Assembly: GCF_015351395.1 (NCBI RefSeq)
Contig: NZ_JADKPV010000005.1
Span: 62,001 to 126,000 of the forward strand
Direction: 5' to 3'
Origin: Savagea serpentis
Lineage (GTDB): Bacteria; Bacillota; Bacilli; Bacillales_A; Planococcaceae
DNA length: 64,000 nucleotides
Of the stretch, positions 6,795-15,949 are shown piece by piece (position 1 is the stretch's first letter; each line of letters starts with the position of its first letter). The notes under the pieces were generated by a model that did not search any database, was not told the DNA's origin, and saw only the letters and a program-made list of their open reading frames with translations. The translations under genes were made by a program, and so were the position numbers.

Positions 6795-7987
6795 TGCTCT
6801 CCCTTTCTTCTAACGAGCGGTTGTTCATCTGTCACTACTTTTCCGCGATTAAACATACGCTCCACTGTATTCCATAAATTAAATGCGGGACTTTCAAAGT
6901 AAAATTGCAAATGCGGATGTTTTACCATCCAATCGGTTGTCGTTGAATTTGTTTCATAGGGTAATTGTCCGACCCCATTTCCTGTCAGATCAAATCCTTT
7001 ATAATCGTCCCAATAATTGCGTTCTAACTGAACCGCTTCTCCACTCAATTTCGTCTGAACGATATTGGCAAGCCAGTCATTTTCAGTAATTTGAATCGAT
7101 TCGTTTTTTCCTTTCGAACTGAGACCGACGTAATTTCCTGCAATCGTATTATCGACGACCTCAATATCACGCGAGCTTTGAATATCGATTCCATTATGAT
7201 TGTTCGAAATCGTATTATGTTCAATACGCATCGATTCCATATCATAAATTAAAATACCATAACCACGGTACGTTAATTGATGTGTCAGCTCATTATTTAT
7301 TAACTGAATATGATTGGAATTCATCGCCATCACACCATTGACATTTTCAGTGAGCGTATTGTGATGTGCTTCTGCATTTGATGAAAACATGAAATGAATA
7401 CCGTAGCGAGAATGTTTCACTACATTATGTTCGATTTTCGTATCAAATGCTTCGTCGACATAAATACCATCTTGTACAGCATTGATATTATTATTTATCA
7501 CGATCGCTTGCTTCGTATTTAATAAATGAATACCATTCCCACGCTTTGAATAATGAACGGGAAAACTCATCATTTTATTATGACTTAACGTATGACCAAA
7601 ACCACCTCGAATAAAAATACCACGTTGCACATCTTCCAATCGAACGCGGTCAATCAATACTTCGTTTGCTTGTTGAATTAATATTCCAGCATCTTCTAAT
7701 TGCTGACCAGATTGCCGAATCGTAACATTTTTAATCTGCACTCGATCCGACTCAATCGTCAGCACATTCCCTTCGAAATTACCTTGAATGATAACATCTC
7801 CTTCTCCTTCAATCGTTAAAGGATGGGTGATTACAGCAGGCCCATAATATGTCCCTTCTTGTAGTGTAATCGTATCATAAGGCGAAGTAGCGTCAATAAT
7901 TGTTTGAAGTAGTGTTTCCTTAGCTGAAACAGAATCTTCATAAAATAGGATAATAAAAAATATAATATAGACTAAAATTTTCTTCAT
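6791..7987 (-). CDS. nosD: NosD-like exported parallel beta-helix protein
   Basis: A 398-aa secreted protein with a signal peptide ending near DSVSA. Its body consists of repeated N-x-I/V units of about 22 residues (for example NNNINAVQDGIYVDEAF, HNTISNNHNGIDIQSS), the PbH1/CASH right-handed beta-helix typical of NosD. NosD cooperates with NosFY in assembling the Cu sites of nitrous oxide reductase. It is the first gene of the operon. The start is ATG 7987, with GGAAG upstream. No nosZ is present anywhere in the window, so the client enzyme is either encoded elsewhere or is something else. Confidence 0.86.
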   Translation of the reverse strand: MKKILVYIIFFIILFYEDSVSAKETLLQTIIDATSPYDTITLQEGTYYGPAVITHPLTIEGEGDVIIQGNFEGNVLTIESDRVQIKNVTIRQSGQQLEDAGILIQQANEVLIDRVRLEDVQRGIFIRGGFGHTLSHNKMMSFPVHYSKRGNGIHLLNTKQAIVINNNINAVQDGIYVDEAFDTKIEHNVVKHSRYGIHFMFSSNAEAHHNTLTENVNGVMAMNSNHIQLINNELTHQLTYRGYGILIYDMESMRIEHNTISNNHNGIDIQSSRDIEVVDNTIAGNYVGLSSKGKNESIQITENDWLANIVQTKLSGEAVQLERNYWDDYKGFDLTGNGVGQLPYETNSTTTDWMVKHPHLQFYFESPAFNLWNTVERMFNRGKVVTDEQPLVRRKGEQ

Positions 7988-8032
7988 AACTCACTTCCCC
8001 TTCCCACCTTTTTATCACTCATTGATGAAGTT

Positions 8033-8070
8033 TTTGTGAATATTTTATGGACATAGAAAACTGTTATCAA
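8033..8070 (-). promoter_or_regulatory. nosD promoter with a ResD-like motif next to the -10
   Basis: On the minus strand TTGATA (8065-8070), a 17-nt spacer and TAAAAT (8042-8047) form a good vegetative promoter. Immediately downstream, the plus strand reads TTTGTGAAT (8033-8041), identical to the ResD consensus as I recall it. Its position over the start site suits a repressor or roadblock better than an activator. A nearly identical stretch precedes phoP (41671-41690). Confidence 0.5.
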
Positions 8071-8112
8071 TGGTACGTTACTATACAATGAGTGAGAAAT
8101 CAAAATGTTTTA

Positions 8113-8151
8113 TAACAAAAAAGACTCACTCTACATTTGAGAGTAAGTCTT
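8113..8151 (-). terminator. Terminator of the cyd operon
   Basis: A 12-bp stem with one G-U pair (AAGACTTACTCT/AGAGTGAGTCTT on the minus strand) is followed by six T residues, just after the last cyd gene. Confidence 0.85.
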
Positions 8152-8156
8152 CTTAT

Positions 8157-9884
8157 TTATAAAGCACGATCTAATTCATAAAGACGACGGTAGCGAGCGT
8201 TCGTTTCATACAATTGCTCATGACTACCAATCATATCGATTTTTCCTTCGTCCATAAAAATAATCGTATCCATCTGTTCGATTGCAGTTAAATGGTGGGT
8301 AATGTAAATGACCGTTTGTTGCTGTAAGTTTTCCAACATCGTATGAACGAGGTCGCGTTCCGTTTCAGGGTCGAGTCCGACAGTCGGTTCGTCGAGTACG
8401 ACGATCGGGTCATTTTTCAACAAAATTCGCGATAATGCGATACGTTGACGTTCTCCTCCTGAAAAACGTTGGCCACTCTCTTCCATTTGCGTATGCAAGC
8501 CATTTTCTAATGTCGCTAAATAAGCGCGCAATCCGACATGTTCGACGACGTGTTCAATCTCTTCCTCGGTCGCATCCGCTCGCCCGAGACGAATATTATT
8601 TAGCACTGACGTCGCAAACAAATACGGTTTTTGATTCAAGACGCTCGCCACTTCAAAAATATCGTCTCCGAATTGATGCGCTTCGTATTGATCGATACGA
8701 ACATGCCCTTCAGTCGGAATGAACTGGCCGAGTAAGAGCTGTAATAAAGTCGACTTTCCTGCTCCACTCTTCCCTAAAATCGCCACTTTTTCACCATGAC
8801 GAATCGTTAAATCAATCTGTTCTACCGCAGGACCTTCACTCCCAGGATAGCGAAATGTCACGTTTTCAAACGAAATGACAGGTTGTTTAATCGCTGCGAT
8901 ATCGATTTGAGCCGGTATCGGTTCATTCATCGTTTCTTCAATCTTTTCAATTCGTTGTAAAGACTGTTCATACACGGGAATGCGTTCAACAGCGTGAGAT
9001 ATTGGAATGATTGCTTCCATAATCGGCATGATCGCTAATGTAAATGCCGCGATATAGGTCGGTGCGATTAACCCATCGGCCGCTGCGTTTCCTGCCCAAA
9101 AACCGACAATGATGACGAGTACACCTGTGAATATTTGCAATTGCATCGTGCGCGTCTGATTCCATTCATCTAATTTTCGCTCCGCATCTACACTACTTGC
9201 TGCATCTGTTAAAAATCCATCAACAAATTGCTTTTTACGACCGCTAATGATCCAATCAGAAATTCCAAACAAAGCATCTGTCAATGTGTCATACAATTGC
9301 CCATGCAATGTTTTCGCACGCGTTTGATGTTTTTTAAATAAGTAAAGCGAGATAAGTGGATAAACGAATGCGACAACACTCATCGCAACAAGCATAAAGA
9401 ACGCAAATAATGGATCAACCGTTAATAAAGAACCGATTGCAAAGACGAGCATCATCAATCCAATTAATGTAGGGAAAATCGTTCGAATGTACACATCTTG
9501 TAAATGCTCAATATCGTCCGCTAATGTTCCAAGTAAATCGCCGGTCTTGAAACGTTCTCGAATGAATAGCGCTTGCGATTCTAAAGCGCGATACAGTTTC
9601 ACACGCATATCGGCAAGTATTTTCAACACCGCGTTATGGCCGAGTAGTCGTTCGACGTAACGAAAGACAGAACGTGAAATCCCGAATGTTCGCACCATGA
9701 CGATTGGAATATAAACGAGTAAAATTGTCTCTGGACGTTCGCTCGTTCTCGAAATTAAATATCCCGAAGTAAAGGTTAAAAGAGCGGCTGACAACAAGGC
9801 GAGAAAACCGAAAAAGACCGTCCAACCCATCGCTGCCTTATACTTTCGAACGTACGGTAAAATGTACTGTTGTGTATAATTCAT
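8157..9884 (-). CDS. cydC: Thiol-reductant ABC exporter, subunit CydC type
   Basis: One half of the heterodimeric ABC exporter needed to assemble cytochrome bd. The E. coli pair exports cysteine and glutathione. The 575-aa protein has six N-terminal membrane segments with the CydC-like LTFTSGYLIS stretch, then an ATPase with Walker A GKSGAGKST, signature FSGGERQRIALSR and Walker B IVVLDEPTVGLD. It overlaps the preceding exporter gene by 4 nt. In B. subtilis naming the last gene of cydABCD is called cydD, so the symbol depends on the convention used. Confidence 0.9.
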   Translation of the reverse strand: MNYTQQYILPYVRKYKAAMGWTVFFGFLALLSAALLTFTSGYLISRTSERPETILLVYIPIVMVRTFGISRSVFRYVERLLGHNAVLKILADMRVKLYRALESQALFIRERFKTGDLLGTLADDIEHLQDVYIRTIFPTLIGLMMLVFAIGSLLTVDPLFAFFMLVAMSVVAFVYPLISLYLFKKHQTRAKTLHGQLYDTLTDALFGISDWIISGRKKQFVDGFLTDAASSVDAERKLDEWNQTRTMQLQIFTGVLVIIVGFWAGNAAADGLIAPTYIAAFTLAIMPIMEAIIPISHAVERIPVYEQSLQRIEKIEETMNEPIPAQIDIAAIKQPVISFENVTFRYPGSEGPAVEQIDLTIRHGEKVAILGKSGAGKSTLLQLLLGQFIPTEGHVRIDQYEAHQFGDDIFEVASVLNQKPYLFATSVLNNIRLGRADATEEEIEHVVEHVGLRAYLATLENGLHTQMEESGQRFSGGERQRIALSRILLKNDPIVVLDEPTVGLDPETERDLVHTMLENLQQQTVIYITHHLTAIEQMDTIIFMDEGKIDMIGSHEQLYETNARYRRLYELDRAL

Positions 9885-11596
9885 GCCGCTCCTCCTTTCT
9901 GAGATGCTAGGAGCATCTCGCGAAACTTACCTTCTGTTTGTGACAATTGTTCATACGTGCCAAATTGAACGAGTTCTCCATGGTCTAATACGAGAATGCG
10001 ATCCATATTTTTCATCCAGTGCATGCGATGCGTTGCAAAAAAGACGAGATGATTTTCGAGTAAGGGAACGATGATTTCTTTAATATCGTGTTCCGTCTCA
10101 ATATCTAAATGCGCGGTCGGTTCGTCGAACAACATGATATCACTTTGGCGTAAAAGGGTACGGGCCAATGCGATTCTTTGTTCTTCTCCTCCACTTAACG
10201 CGCGTCCCCCTTGACCGATTTTCTCTTCAAATTGATTTGGGAAACTTTGAATCAATTCATATAAACCAACTGTTTTTGCAGCTTGTACAACTTGTTCAAA
10301 CGGTGCATCTGGTTCATAAAATCGTAAATTATTTAAAACAGAAGTACTAAATATTGTCGGATGTTGCGGAATGTAAGCGAGTCGTTCGTGCCACTCCGCA
10401 TTATTCAATGTTGAAAAAGATTGATTATTTATTTGAACTTGACCTTCTTCGAATGTCGTAAACCCTGCAAGTAATCGGATCAATGTCGATTTTCCAGAAC
10501 CTGAAAGGCCGACAATCCCTATTTTATCTTGATGTCCGACGGTAAAGTGGAGGTCGTTCAATAACAGTTGTCCTTCATCTCCATATTTCGAGACCCCTCG
10601 AAATGCAAATGTACCTTCTTCCTCAATGCGCATCGGTTCGGTACTTTTTTCTGGCGCTTTCATCGCGAGTACTTTCCGAATTTCTTCTCCCGCATCTTTT
10701 CCATCCGTCGTCGCATGGAAATCGTTTCCGAGTTCACGGACAGGCAAAAAATAGTCTGGAGCTAAAATGAGGACGAGCAAAGCAGGCTCTAATAGAATCG
10801 TTCCGTTAATTAATTTCATCCCTAGTTCTACTGCAATTAAGGCGACAGATAAACTCGAGAAGAAATCGAGTGCGAATGAAGACATGAAAGCATACTTTAA
10901 TGCTCGATTTGTCGCAATTCGATATTTATTACTAACGGTTTCAATCGCTCTTTCATGGGAGCGACTTCGTCCAAGAAACTTCAATGTAACAAGTCCACGC
11001 AATGAATCGACAAAATGGCGAGATAATAAACGATACGAGTCCATTTGTTCATCCACTTTTTTCTGAGATACGAGTCCGATTAAAATTAAAAAGACAATTA
11101 AAATCGGCATGACGATAATTAATGTGACGCCACTTAAAACATCTTGAGTTAATATAAAAACGACTAAAATCATTGGAATAAGTGCCATCGATAAAAAACG
11201 TGGAATGAATAGCTCCACATATTTCCGATATTTTGGAATTCCTTCCAATGCGAGCGTAATGAGATTTCCTGAGCCGTGTGTTCCGATAATGTCCGGACCA
11301 ATTTCAAATGTTTTTTCAATCAGTCGACCACGTTCATACTCGCTCACGCGAATTGCGAAACGATATGAAATCCGCTCTTTTGCCCATTGCAACAGTTGGC
11401 GAAAAAGATGTGCAACGAAAAATAGCACAAATGACTCCATGTAAACGCTGAATGGTTCACCGTGGAACATTTGTGTAATCGCTTTTGCCAAATATATTGC
11501 TTGGGTAATAATTGCGACCGCTTGGGCTACAGTGAGTAGCCCAACGATCGCCATTATTTTTTTACTTCCTTCATATTGAAGCAAGTGTTTGTCCAT
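9881..11596 (-). CDS. cydD: Thiol-reductant ABC exporter, subunit CydD type
   Basis: The partner of the downstream exporter gene; both halves are required for functional cytochrome bd. The 571-aa protein starts with the CydD-like QAIYLAKAI segment in the first membrane helix. It then has the transmembrane domain and an ATPase with Walker A GLSGSGKST, signature LSGGEEQRIALAR and Walker B IMLFDEPTAHLD. It starts at ATG 11596, sharing one base with the cydB stop (TAATG), and its end overlaps the next gene by 4 nt. B. subtilis nomenclature calls this position cydC. Confidence 0.9.
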   Translation of the reverse strand: MDKHLLQYEGSKKIMAIVGLLTVAQAVAIITQAIYLAKAITQMFHGEPFSVYMESFVLFFVAHLFRQLLQWAKERISYRFAIRVSEYERGRLIEKTFEIGPDIIGTHGSGNLITLALEGIPKYRKYVELFIPRFLSMALIPMILVVFILTQDVLSGVTLIIVMPILIVFLILIGLVSQKKVDEQMDSYRLLSRHFVDSLRGLVTLKFLGRSRSHERAIETVSNKYRIATNRALKYAFMSSFALDFFSSLSVALIAVELGMKLINGTILLEPALLVLILAPDYFLPVRELGNDFHATTDGKDAGEEIRKVLAMKAPEKSTEPMRIEEEGTFAFRGVSKYGDEGQLLLNDLHFTVGHQDKIGIVGLSGSGKSTLIRLLAGFTTFEEGQVQINNQSFSTLNNAEWHERLAYIPQHPTIFSTSVLNNLRFYEPDAPFEQVVQAAKTVGLYELIQSFPNQFEEKIGQGGRALSGGEEQRIALARTLLRQSDIMLFDEPTAHLDIETEHDIKEIIVPLLENHLVFFATHRMHWMKNMDRILVLDHGELVQFGTYEQLSQTEGKFREMLLASQKGGAA

Positions 11597-12621
11597 TAAT
11601 GTTCCGCCTGTTCCACTTTTTTACGAGTGATGCGTTGACGGAAAATATAGTACGTCCACGCTGTATAAGCAAGCACGATCGGAACCATCGTTGCCGCAAC
11701 ATATGTCATTAACTTCAATGAATAATCTCCTGAAGCTGCATCATGAATACTTAAATTGTAAATCGGATCAATAGAGCTAACGAGCACGTTCGGGTATAAT
11801 CCGACAAAATAACTCGCTGTTATTAAAATAAATGTTAAACCTGTCATAATGAACGCCCAGCCTTCACGTTGTTTCATCATGAATGGGAAGGCAAGCAATA
11901 ATGTGACAATTGCTGCAATGATAACGTACGTGAATGGTGCGTTACCACCCGCCATAATCCCACTGTCTGATGTTAAGAACATCGCTGCATAGGCAATTAA
12001 AACGACGAGTGTTGCGATGAAGATTTTTTTCGCTTGCCCGAATGCACGTGCACGAATATCGTCTTCTGTTTTCAAGCCGATAAAGAATAACCCATGCAAG
12101 TACGAAAGCAAGACGAATAAAATTCCGCCAATGACAGACGTCACGTTCACGATATCCCCGAAGAAGTTCGCATTAACATGCATCCCTTCACCGAGCGGTA
12201 ATCCTTGAACTAAACTTGTAAAGAATACTCCGAATAGAAACGGTGGTAAAATACTGCCTGTAAATAGAGCCCAGTCCCATGTGTAACGCCATTTTTGTGT
12301 GTCCCCTTTTTCACGGAACTCAAACGATACACCACGGACAATGAGTGCGAGTAATAAAAGCACAAATGCCATATAGTACCCACTAAAGACCGATGCATAC
12401 CAATGAGGGAATGCAGCAAACATCGCTCCCCCTGCTGTAATTAACCATACTTCGTTCGCATCCCATACAGGACCGATCGTACGAATTAATACGCGTCGTT
12501 CCGTTTCATCTTTCGCTAAAAATCGAGTACTCATACCAACACCAAAGTCAAATCCTTCTAAAAAGAAGAACCCGATAAACAAAACACCTACTAATATGAA
12601 CCATAACTCACTTAATGCCAT
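11596..12621 (-). CDS. cydB: Cytochrome bd ubiquinol/menaquinol oxidase subunit II
   Basis: Membrane subunit II of the high-affinity terminal oxidase, pairing with CydA. The 341-aa protein has about eight to nine hydrophobic segments and the family N-terminus FFFLEGFDFGVGM, and WDANEVWLITAGGAMFAAFP is also typical. The start at ATG 12621 is chosen because AGGAGG lies 8 nt upstream. The first in-frame codon further out (12642) lies inside cydA without a ribosome site. It overlaps cydA by 14 nt. Confidence 0.95.
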   Translation of the reverse strand: MALSELWFILVGVLFIGFFFLEGFDFGVGMSTRFLAKDETERRVLIRTIGPVWDANEVWLITAGGAMFAAFPHWYASVFSGYYMAFVLLLLALIVRGVSFEFREKGDTQKWRYTWDWALFTGSILPPFLFGVFFTSLVQGLPLGEGMHVNANFFGDIVNVTSVIGGILFVLLSYLHGLFFIGLKTEDDIRARAFGQAKKIFIATLVVLIAYAAMFLTSDSGIMAGGNAPFTYVIIAAIVTLLLAFPFMMKQREGWAFIMTGLTFILITASYFVGLYPNVLVSSIDPIYNLSIHDAASGDYSLKLMTYVAATMVPIVLAYTAWTYYIFRQRITRKKVEQAEH

Positions 12622-14014
12622 GTTCCGCGCCTCCTGTCTCAAATGGATCTGTCGCTGAAACGTCTACTTCTTTCGGCTTCTCTGGTCCACGTTTAATCAC
12701 TTTCACGAATAAGACGACCATCACAATTCCTAAAATTGTGTAAATTGTTGAGAACGCGATGAGAGAGAATAAAATCTGCCCTGCCGAAACGTTCGGTGAT
12801 ACGGCTGTTGCTGTTTCCATTAAACCATTGACAACCCATGGTTGACGTCCAATTTCAGACATGATCCAACCGAATGAGTTTGAAATGTAAGGGATAAAGA
12901 TTGACAAGACGAGCAGTTTTAAGAACCATGTTTTCTGTGCTAATGTTTCACGGAAGTTATACCATAATCCTAATGCTGCCACTAAAATTAACACACCGCC
13001 TGTTCCCGCCATAATACGGAAACTCCAGAAAACAGTTTTAACAGGTGGAATGTAATTGCCTTCCCCGTGCTGTTGAACCATTTTATCCTGTAATGTGTTC
13101 ATTCCTTCTACTTTACCTGTAAATTTATTGTACGCTAAATAGCTAAGTAAGTATGGAATATCGATACGATTCGTACTTTCTTTATTTTCAGTATCGATAC
13201 TTGCGTACAATGTCCACGCTGCTGGGTCTCCACTATCTTCCCAGAGTCCTTCTGCCGCTGCCATTTTCATCGGCTGTGCATGCATTAAATATTGCGCTTG
13301 TGAGTGACCTGTAAAAGCAATCGCAAGTGCTGCGATCATTCCGATGACTAATGAAACATTCATTGAGTGACGTGCGAGCTCTTGGTGACGACCTTTCATC
13401 ATATACCATGCACTGACACCTGCAATGAAGAATGCACCTGTCGCGAAACTTGCAAAAATCGTATGCGGGAATGCAACCCATAACTTTTCATTCAATAATA
13501 CAGCTGCAATATCATTCATCTCTGCCCGGCCATTTTGCAATACGTAACCGACTGGGTTTTGCATAAACGAGTTCGCTGCTAAAATCCAAAATGCTGAAAG
13601 AGCTGTACCGATTGAAACCATCCAAATGGAGAATAAATGAACGCGTTTTGATACTTTGTTCCAACCGAAAATCCAAATTCCGATAAATGTTGACTCTAAG
13701 AAGAACGCAAGTAACGCTTCAATTGCTAAAGGCGCTCCAAAGATGTCCCCTACGAAACGTGAATATTCGGACCAGTTCATCCCGAATTGGAATTCTTGAA
13801 TAATCCCTGTAACAACTCCGACTGCGAAGTTAATTAGGAAGAATATCATCCAGAACTTCGTCATCTTTAAATAAATGTCTTTCTTTTTCACAACATACAT
13901 CGTTTGCATGATCGCAATAATAAATGCGAGTCCGATTGATAGCGGAACGAAGATGAAGTGGAATAGTGTCGTCGACGCAAATTGTAACCTTGCTAACATC
14001 ACTTCTTCCATCAT
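12608..14014 (-). CDS. cydA: Cytochrome bd oxidase subunit I
   Basis: The haem-bearing, quinol-oxidising subunit of cytochrome bd, used for respiration at low oxygen. The 468-aa protein has the usual membrane segments, the N-terminal ARLQFASTTLFHFIFVPLS with a haem-ligand histidine, the GREPW-like block seen here as GRQPW, and a comparatively short Q-loop, as in Bacillus-type enzymes. Two adjacent ATGs (14014, 14011) follow GAGGAG. It leads the cydABCD operon, whose genes all overlap or touch, and transcription ends at the hairpin at 8113-8151. Confidence 0.96.
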   Translation of the reverse strand: MMEEVMLARLQFASTTLFHFIFVPLSIGLAFIIAIMQTMYVVKKKDIYLKMTKFWMIFFLINFAVGVVTGIIQEFQFGMNWSEYSRFVGDIFGAPLAIEALLAFFLESTFIGIWIFGWNKVSKRVHLFSIWMVSIGTALSAFWILAANSFMQNPVGYVLQNGRAEMNDIAAVLLNEKLWVAFPHTIFASFATGAFFIAGVSAWYMMKGRHQELARHSMNVSLVIGMIAALAIAFTGHSQAQYLMHAQPMKMAAAEGLWEDSGDPAAWTLYASIDTENKESTNRIDIPYLLSYLAYNKFTGKVEGMNTLQDKMVQQHGEGNYIPPVKTVFWSFRIMAGTGGVLILVAALGLWYNFRETLAQKTWFLKLLVLSIFIPYISNSFGWIMSEIGRQPWVVNGLMETATAVSPNVSAGQILFSLIAFSTIYTILGIVMVVLFVKVIKRGPEKPKEVDVSATDPFETGGAEHGIK

Positions 14015-14083
14015 TGTAAAACACTCCTCTCGGTGATTTTAAAATTTTTCCGATTTCGATGTTGCTGTTCACCATACTCCTAT

Positions 14084-14113
14084 TGTATAAGATTATTGTT
14101 TTTCTTTCGTGAA
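14084..14113 (-). promoter_or_regulatory. Candidate cydA promoter
   Basis: On the minus strand TTCACG (14108-14113), an 18-nt spacer and TATACA (14084-14089) precede cydA by about 70 nt. The weak -35 suggests regulation, but no full Rex or Fnr palindrome is visible. Confidence 0.4.
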
Positions 14114-14316
14114 CAAACTGTTGCCATATTGTTACAAACTAACGAACGAAAGCCCTTTCATATGCATTCTTGTAATAATTCAGACACAGTTCAATAGTCT
14201 GCCATACTTTACCCTTATATTTGAAGTTTAATCTTCTTTACGTAAAGGTATTTAGAACGTAGAGACTACATTATTTATAAAACTTTCTCATTCCTTATAT
14301 TAGAATTTATATCTTT

Positions 14317-14331
14317 TTATAATGATTCTAA
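14317..14331 (+). promoter_or_regulatory. PerR-like box upstream of katA
   Basis: TTATAATGATTCTAA matches the per box TTATAATTATTATAA at 13 of 15 positions. It ends 9 nt upstream of the katA -35, a position suited to peroxide-relieved repression by PerR. The PerR gene is not in the window. Confidence 0.65.
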
Positions 14332-14340
14332 ACAAAACAC

Positions 14341-14369
14341 TTGTGAAATGAAAAAGAAGTTGTTATGAT
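14341..14369 (+). promoter_or_regulatory. katA promoter
   Basis: TTGTGA (14341-14346), a 17-nt spacer and TATGAT (14364-14369) make a strong sigma-A promoter, with a start near 14376 and a leader of about 38 nt. Confidence 0.7.
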
Positions 14370-14413
14370 GTAATCGAATGGTGTGAACCAAATCATATTG
14401 GGAGGTATTTTAA

Positions 14414-15901
14414 ATGAGAAATAAAGAAAGAAATTCTCAACAACAATTAACAACAGCAGCAGGAGCTCCAGTAGTTGATAACGAAAATTCAATGACAGCA
14501 GGCCCGCGTGGACCTGTACTTTTACAAGATGTGTGGTTAATTGAAAAATTAGCTCATTTCCATCGTGAAGTGATTCCTGAGCGTCGTATGCATGCTAAAG
14601 GTGGCGGTGCATACGGTACATTCCGTGTAACAAATGATATTACGGAATATACGAAAGCGTCTATCTTCTCTGAAATCGGGAAAGAAACACCGATGTTCGC
14701 TCGTTTTTCTACAGTAGCTGGTGAACGTGGTGCCGCAGATGCTGAACGTGACATTCGCGGATTTGCAATGAAATTTTATACAGAAGAAGGAAATTGGGAT
14801 TTAGTCGGGAATAATACACCAGTATTCTTCTTCCGTGATGCAATGCATTTCCCTGACTTAAACCACGCGATTAAACGTGATCCACGTACAGGTTTACGTA
14901 GCGCGACGAATAACTGGGATTTTTGGACGAGCCTACCAGAAGCACTCCACCAAATTACGATTACGATGAGTGATCGTGGTATTCCGAAGTCATTCCGTCA
15001 TATGCACGGTTTCGGTAGTCATACGTATAGTTTTATCAATGCACAAGGTGTACGTCACTGGGTGAAATTCCACTTCCATACACAACAAGGTATCGAAAAC
15101 TTATCAGACGCAGAAGCAGCTGAAAAAGTAGGTCATGACCGCGAAACGCATATCCGTGACTTATACGACTCAATTGAAGAAGGTAATTTCCCAAAATGGA
15201 AAATGTACATTCAAGTGATGACAGAAGAACAAGCACGCAATCATCCTTACAATCCATTCGATTTAACAAAGGTGTGGTATAAAGGAGATTTCCCATTAAT
15301 CGAAGTTGGCGAATTCGAATTAAACCGAAATCCAGCAAATAACTTCGCTGAAGTAGAGCAAGCAGCATTCACTCCAGCAGCAGTTGTACCGGGAATTAGC
15401 TTCTCTCCAGACAAAATGTTACAAGCTCGTCTCTTCTCTTATGGTGATGCGCAACGATATCGTCTCGGTGTGAACCATCACCAAATTCCTGTCAACGCAC
15501 CACAATGTCCATTCCATAGCTATCACCGCGATGGTGCGATGCGAACAGATGGCAACTTAGGTGCAACGAAAACATATCAGCCGAATAGTTATGGTGAATG
15601 GCAAGATCAACCATCTTACAAGGACCCAGCACTTCGCTTAGATGGCGATGCGGACATTTACGATTTCCGTGAAGATGATGATGATTATTACACACAACCT
15701 GGTAAATTATTTAATTTAATGAACGATGAACAAAAAGAGGCGCTCTTCGGCAATACCGCTCGCAATATGGGCGATGCCCCAGACTTCATTAAATATCGCC
15801 ACATCCGTAACTGTCACCATGCAGATCCTGCTTACGGTGAAGGTGTTGCAAAAGCGATGCATTTAACAGTAGAAGACGCGTTTAAAGAAGAACGCAAATA
15901 A
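14414..15901 (+). CDS. katA: Catalase
   Basis: A cytoplasmic haem catalase that dismutates hydrogen peroxide. The 495-aa protein is of the small-subunit type. The active-site histidine lies in [11 protein letters not shown], the distal asparagine region is [10 protein letters not shown], and the haem-ligand tyrosine is in [20 protein letters not shown] lies 7 nt before ATG 14414. A PerR-like box overlooks its promoter, a strong terminator follows it, and it is monocistronic. Its divergent neighbour is the cytochrome bd operon. Confidence 0.96.
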   Translation: MRNKERNSQQQLTTAAGAPVVDNENSMTAGPRGPVLLQDVWLIEKLAHFHREVIPERRMHAKGGGAYGTFRVTNDITEYTKASIFSEIGKETPMFARFSTVAGERGAADAERDIRGFAMKFYTEEGNWDLVGNNTPVFFFRDAMHFPDLNHAIKRDPRTGLRSATNNWDFWTSLPEALHQITITMSDRGIPKSFRHMHGFGSHTYSFINAQGVRHWVKFHFHTQQGIENLSDAEAAEKVGHDRETHIRDLYDSIEEGNFPKWKMYIQVMTEEQARNHPYNPFDLTKVWYKGDFPLIEVGEFELNRNPANNFAEVEQAAFTPAAVVPGISFSPDKMLQARLFSYGDAQRYRLGVNHHQIPVNAPQCPFHSYHRDGAMRTDGNLGATKTYQPNSYGEWQDQPSYKDPALRLDGDADIYDFREDDDDYYTQPGKLFNLMNDEQKEALFGNTARNMGDAPDFIKYRHIRNCHHADPAYGEGVAKAMHLTVEDAFKEERK

Positions 15902-15904
15902 TAT

Positions 15905-15942
15905 AAAAACGCAAAACGACCGCCATCGTTTTGCGTTTTTTC
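15905..15942. terminator. Bidirectional terminator between katA and hemAT
   Basis: A perfect 15-bp stem (AAAAACGCAAAACGA and its complement) with a 6-nt loop and A/T runs on both sides lies between convergent genes. Confidence 0.92.
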
Positions 15943-15949
15943 ATACTTT

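Larger units (their letters stand above)
14015..14413. other. Divergent cydA-katA intergenic region
   Basis: A 399-bp stretch without a gene. From left to right it holds the cydA ribosome site, the cydA promoter candidate, about 150 bp of AT-rich sequence with a 12-bp perfect palindrome (CTTTACGTAAAG, 14236-14247), the PerR-like box, the katA promoter and the katA ribosome site GGAGGT (14401-14406). I see no small ORF or complete Rex site in it. Confidence 0.7.

Noticed and set aside
14236-14247. Perfect 12-bp palindrome CTTTACGTAAAG
   Set aside because: It is short, not tied to either promoter, and such palindromes are expected by chance in AT-rich spacers.
14341-14349. TTGTGAAAT as a Rex site between katA and cydA
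   Set aside because: Only one half-site is present and it coincides with the katA -35. The inverted partner TTTCACAA is missing at the right spacing.
14015-14413. Hidden small gene in the largest gene-free stretch
   Set aside because: No ORF with a ribosome site was found on either strand. The sequence is AT-rich with promoter elements.
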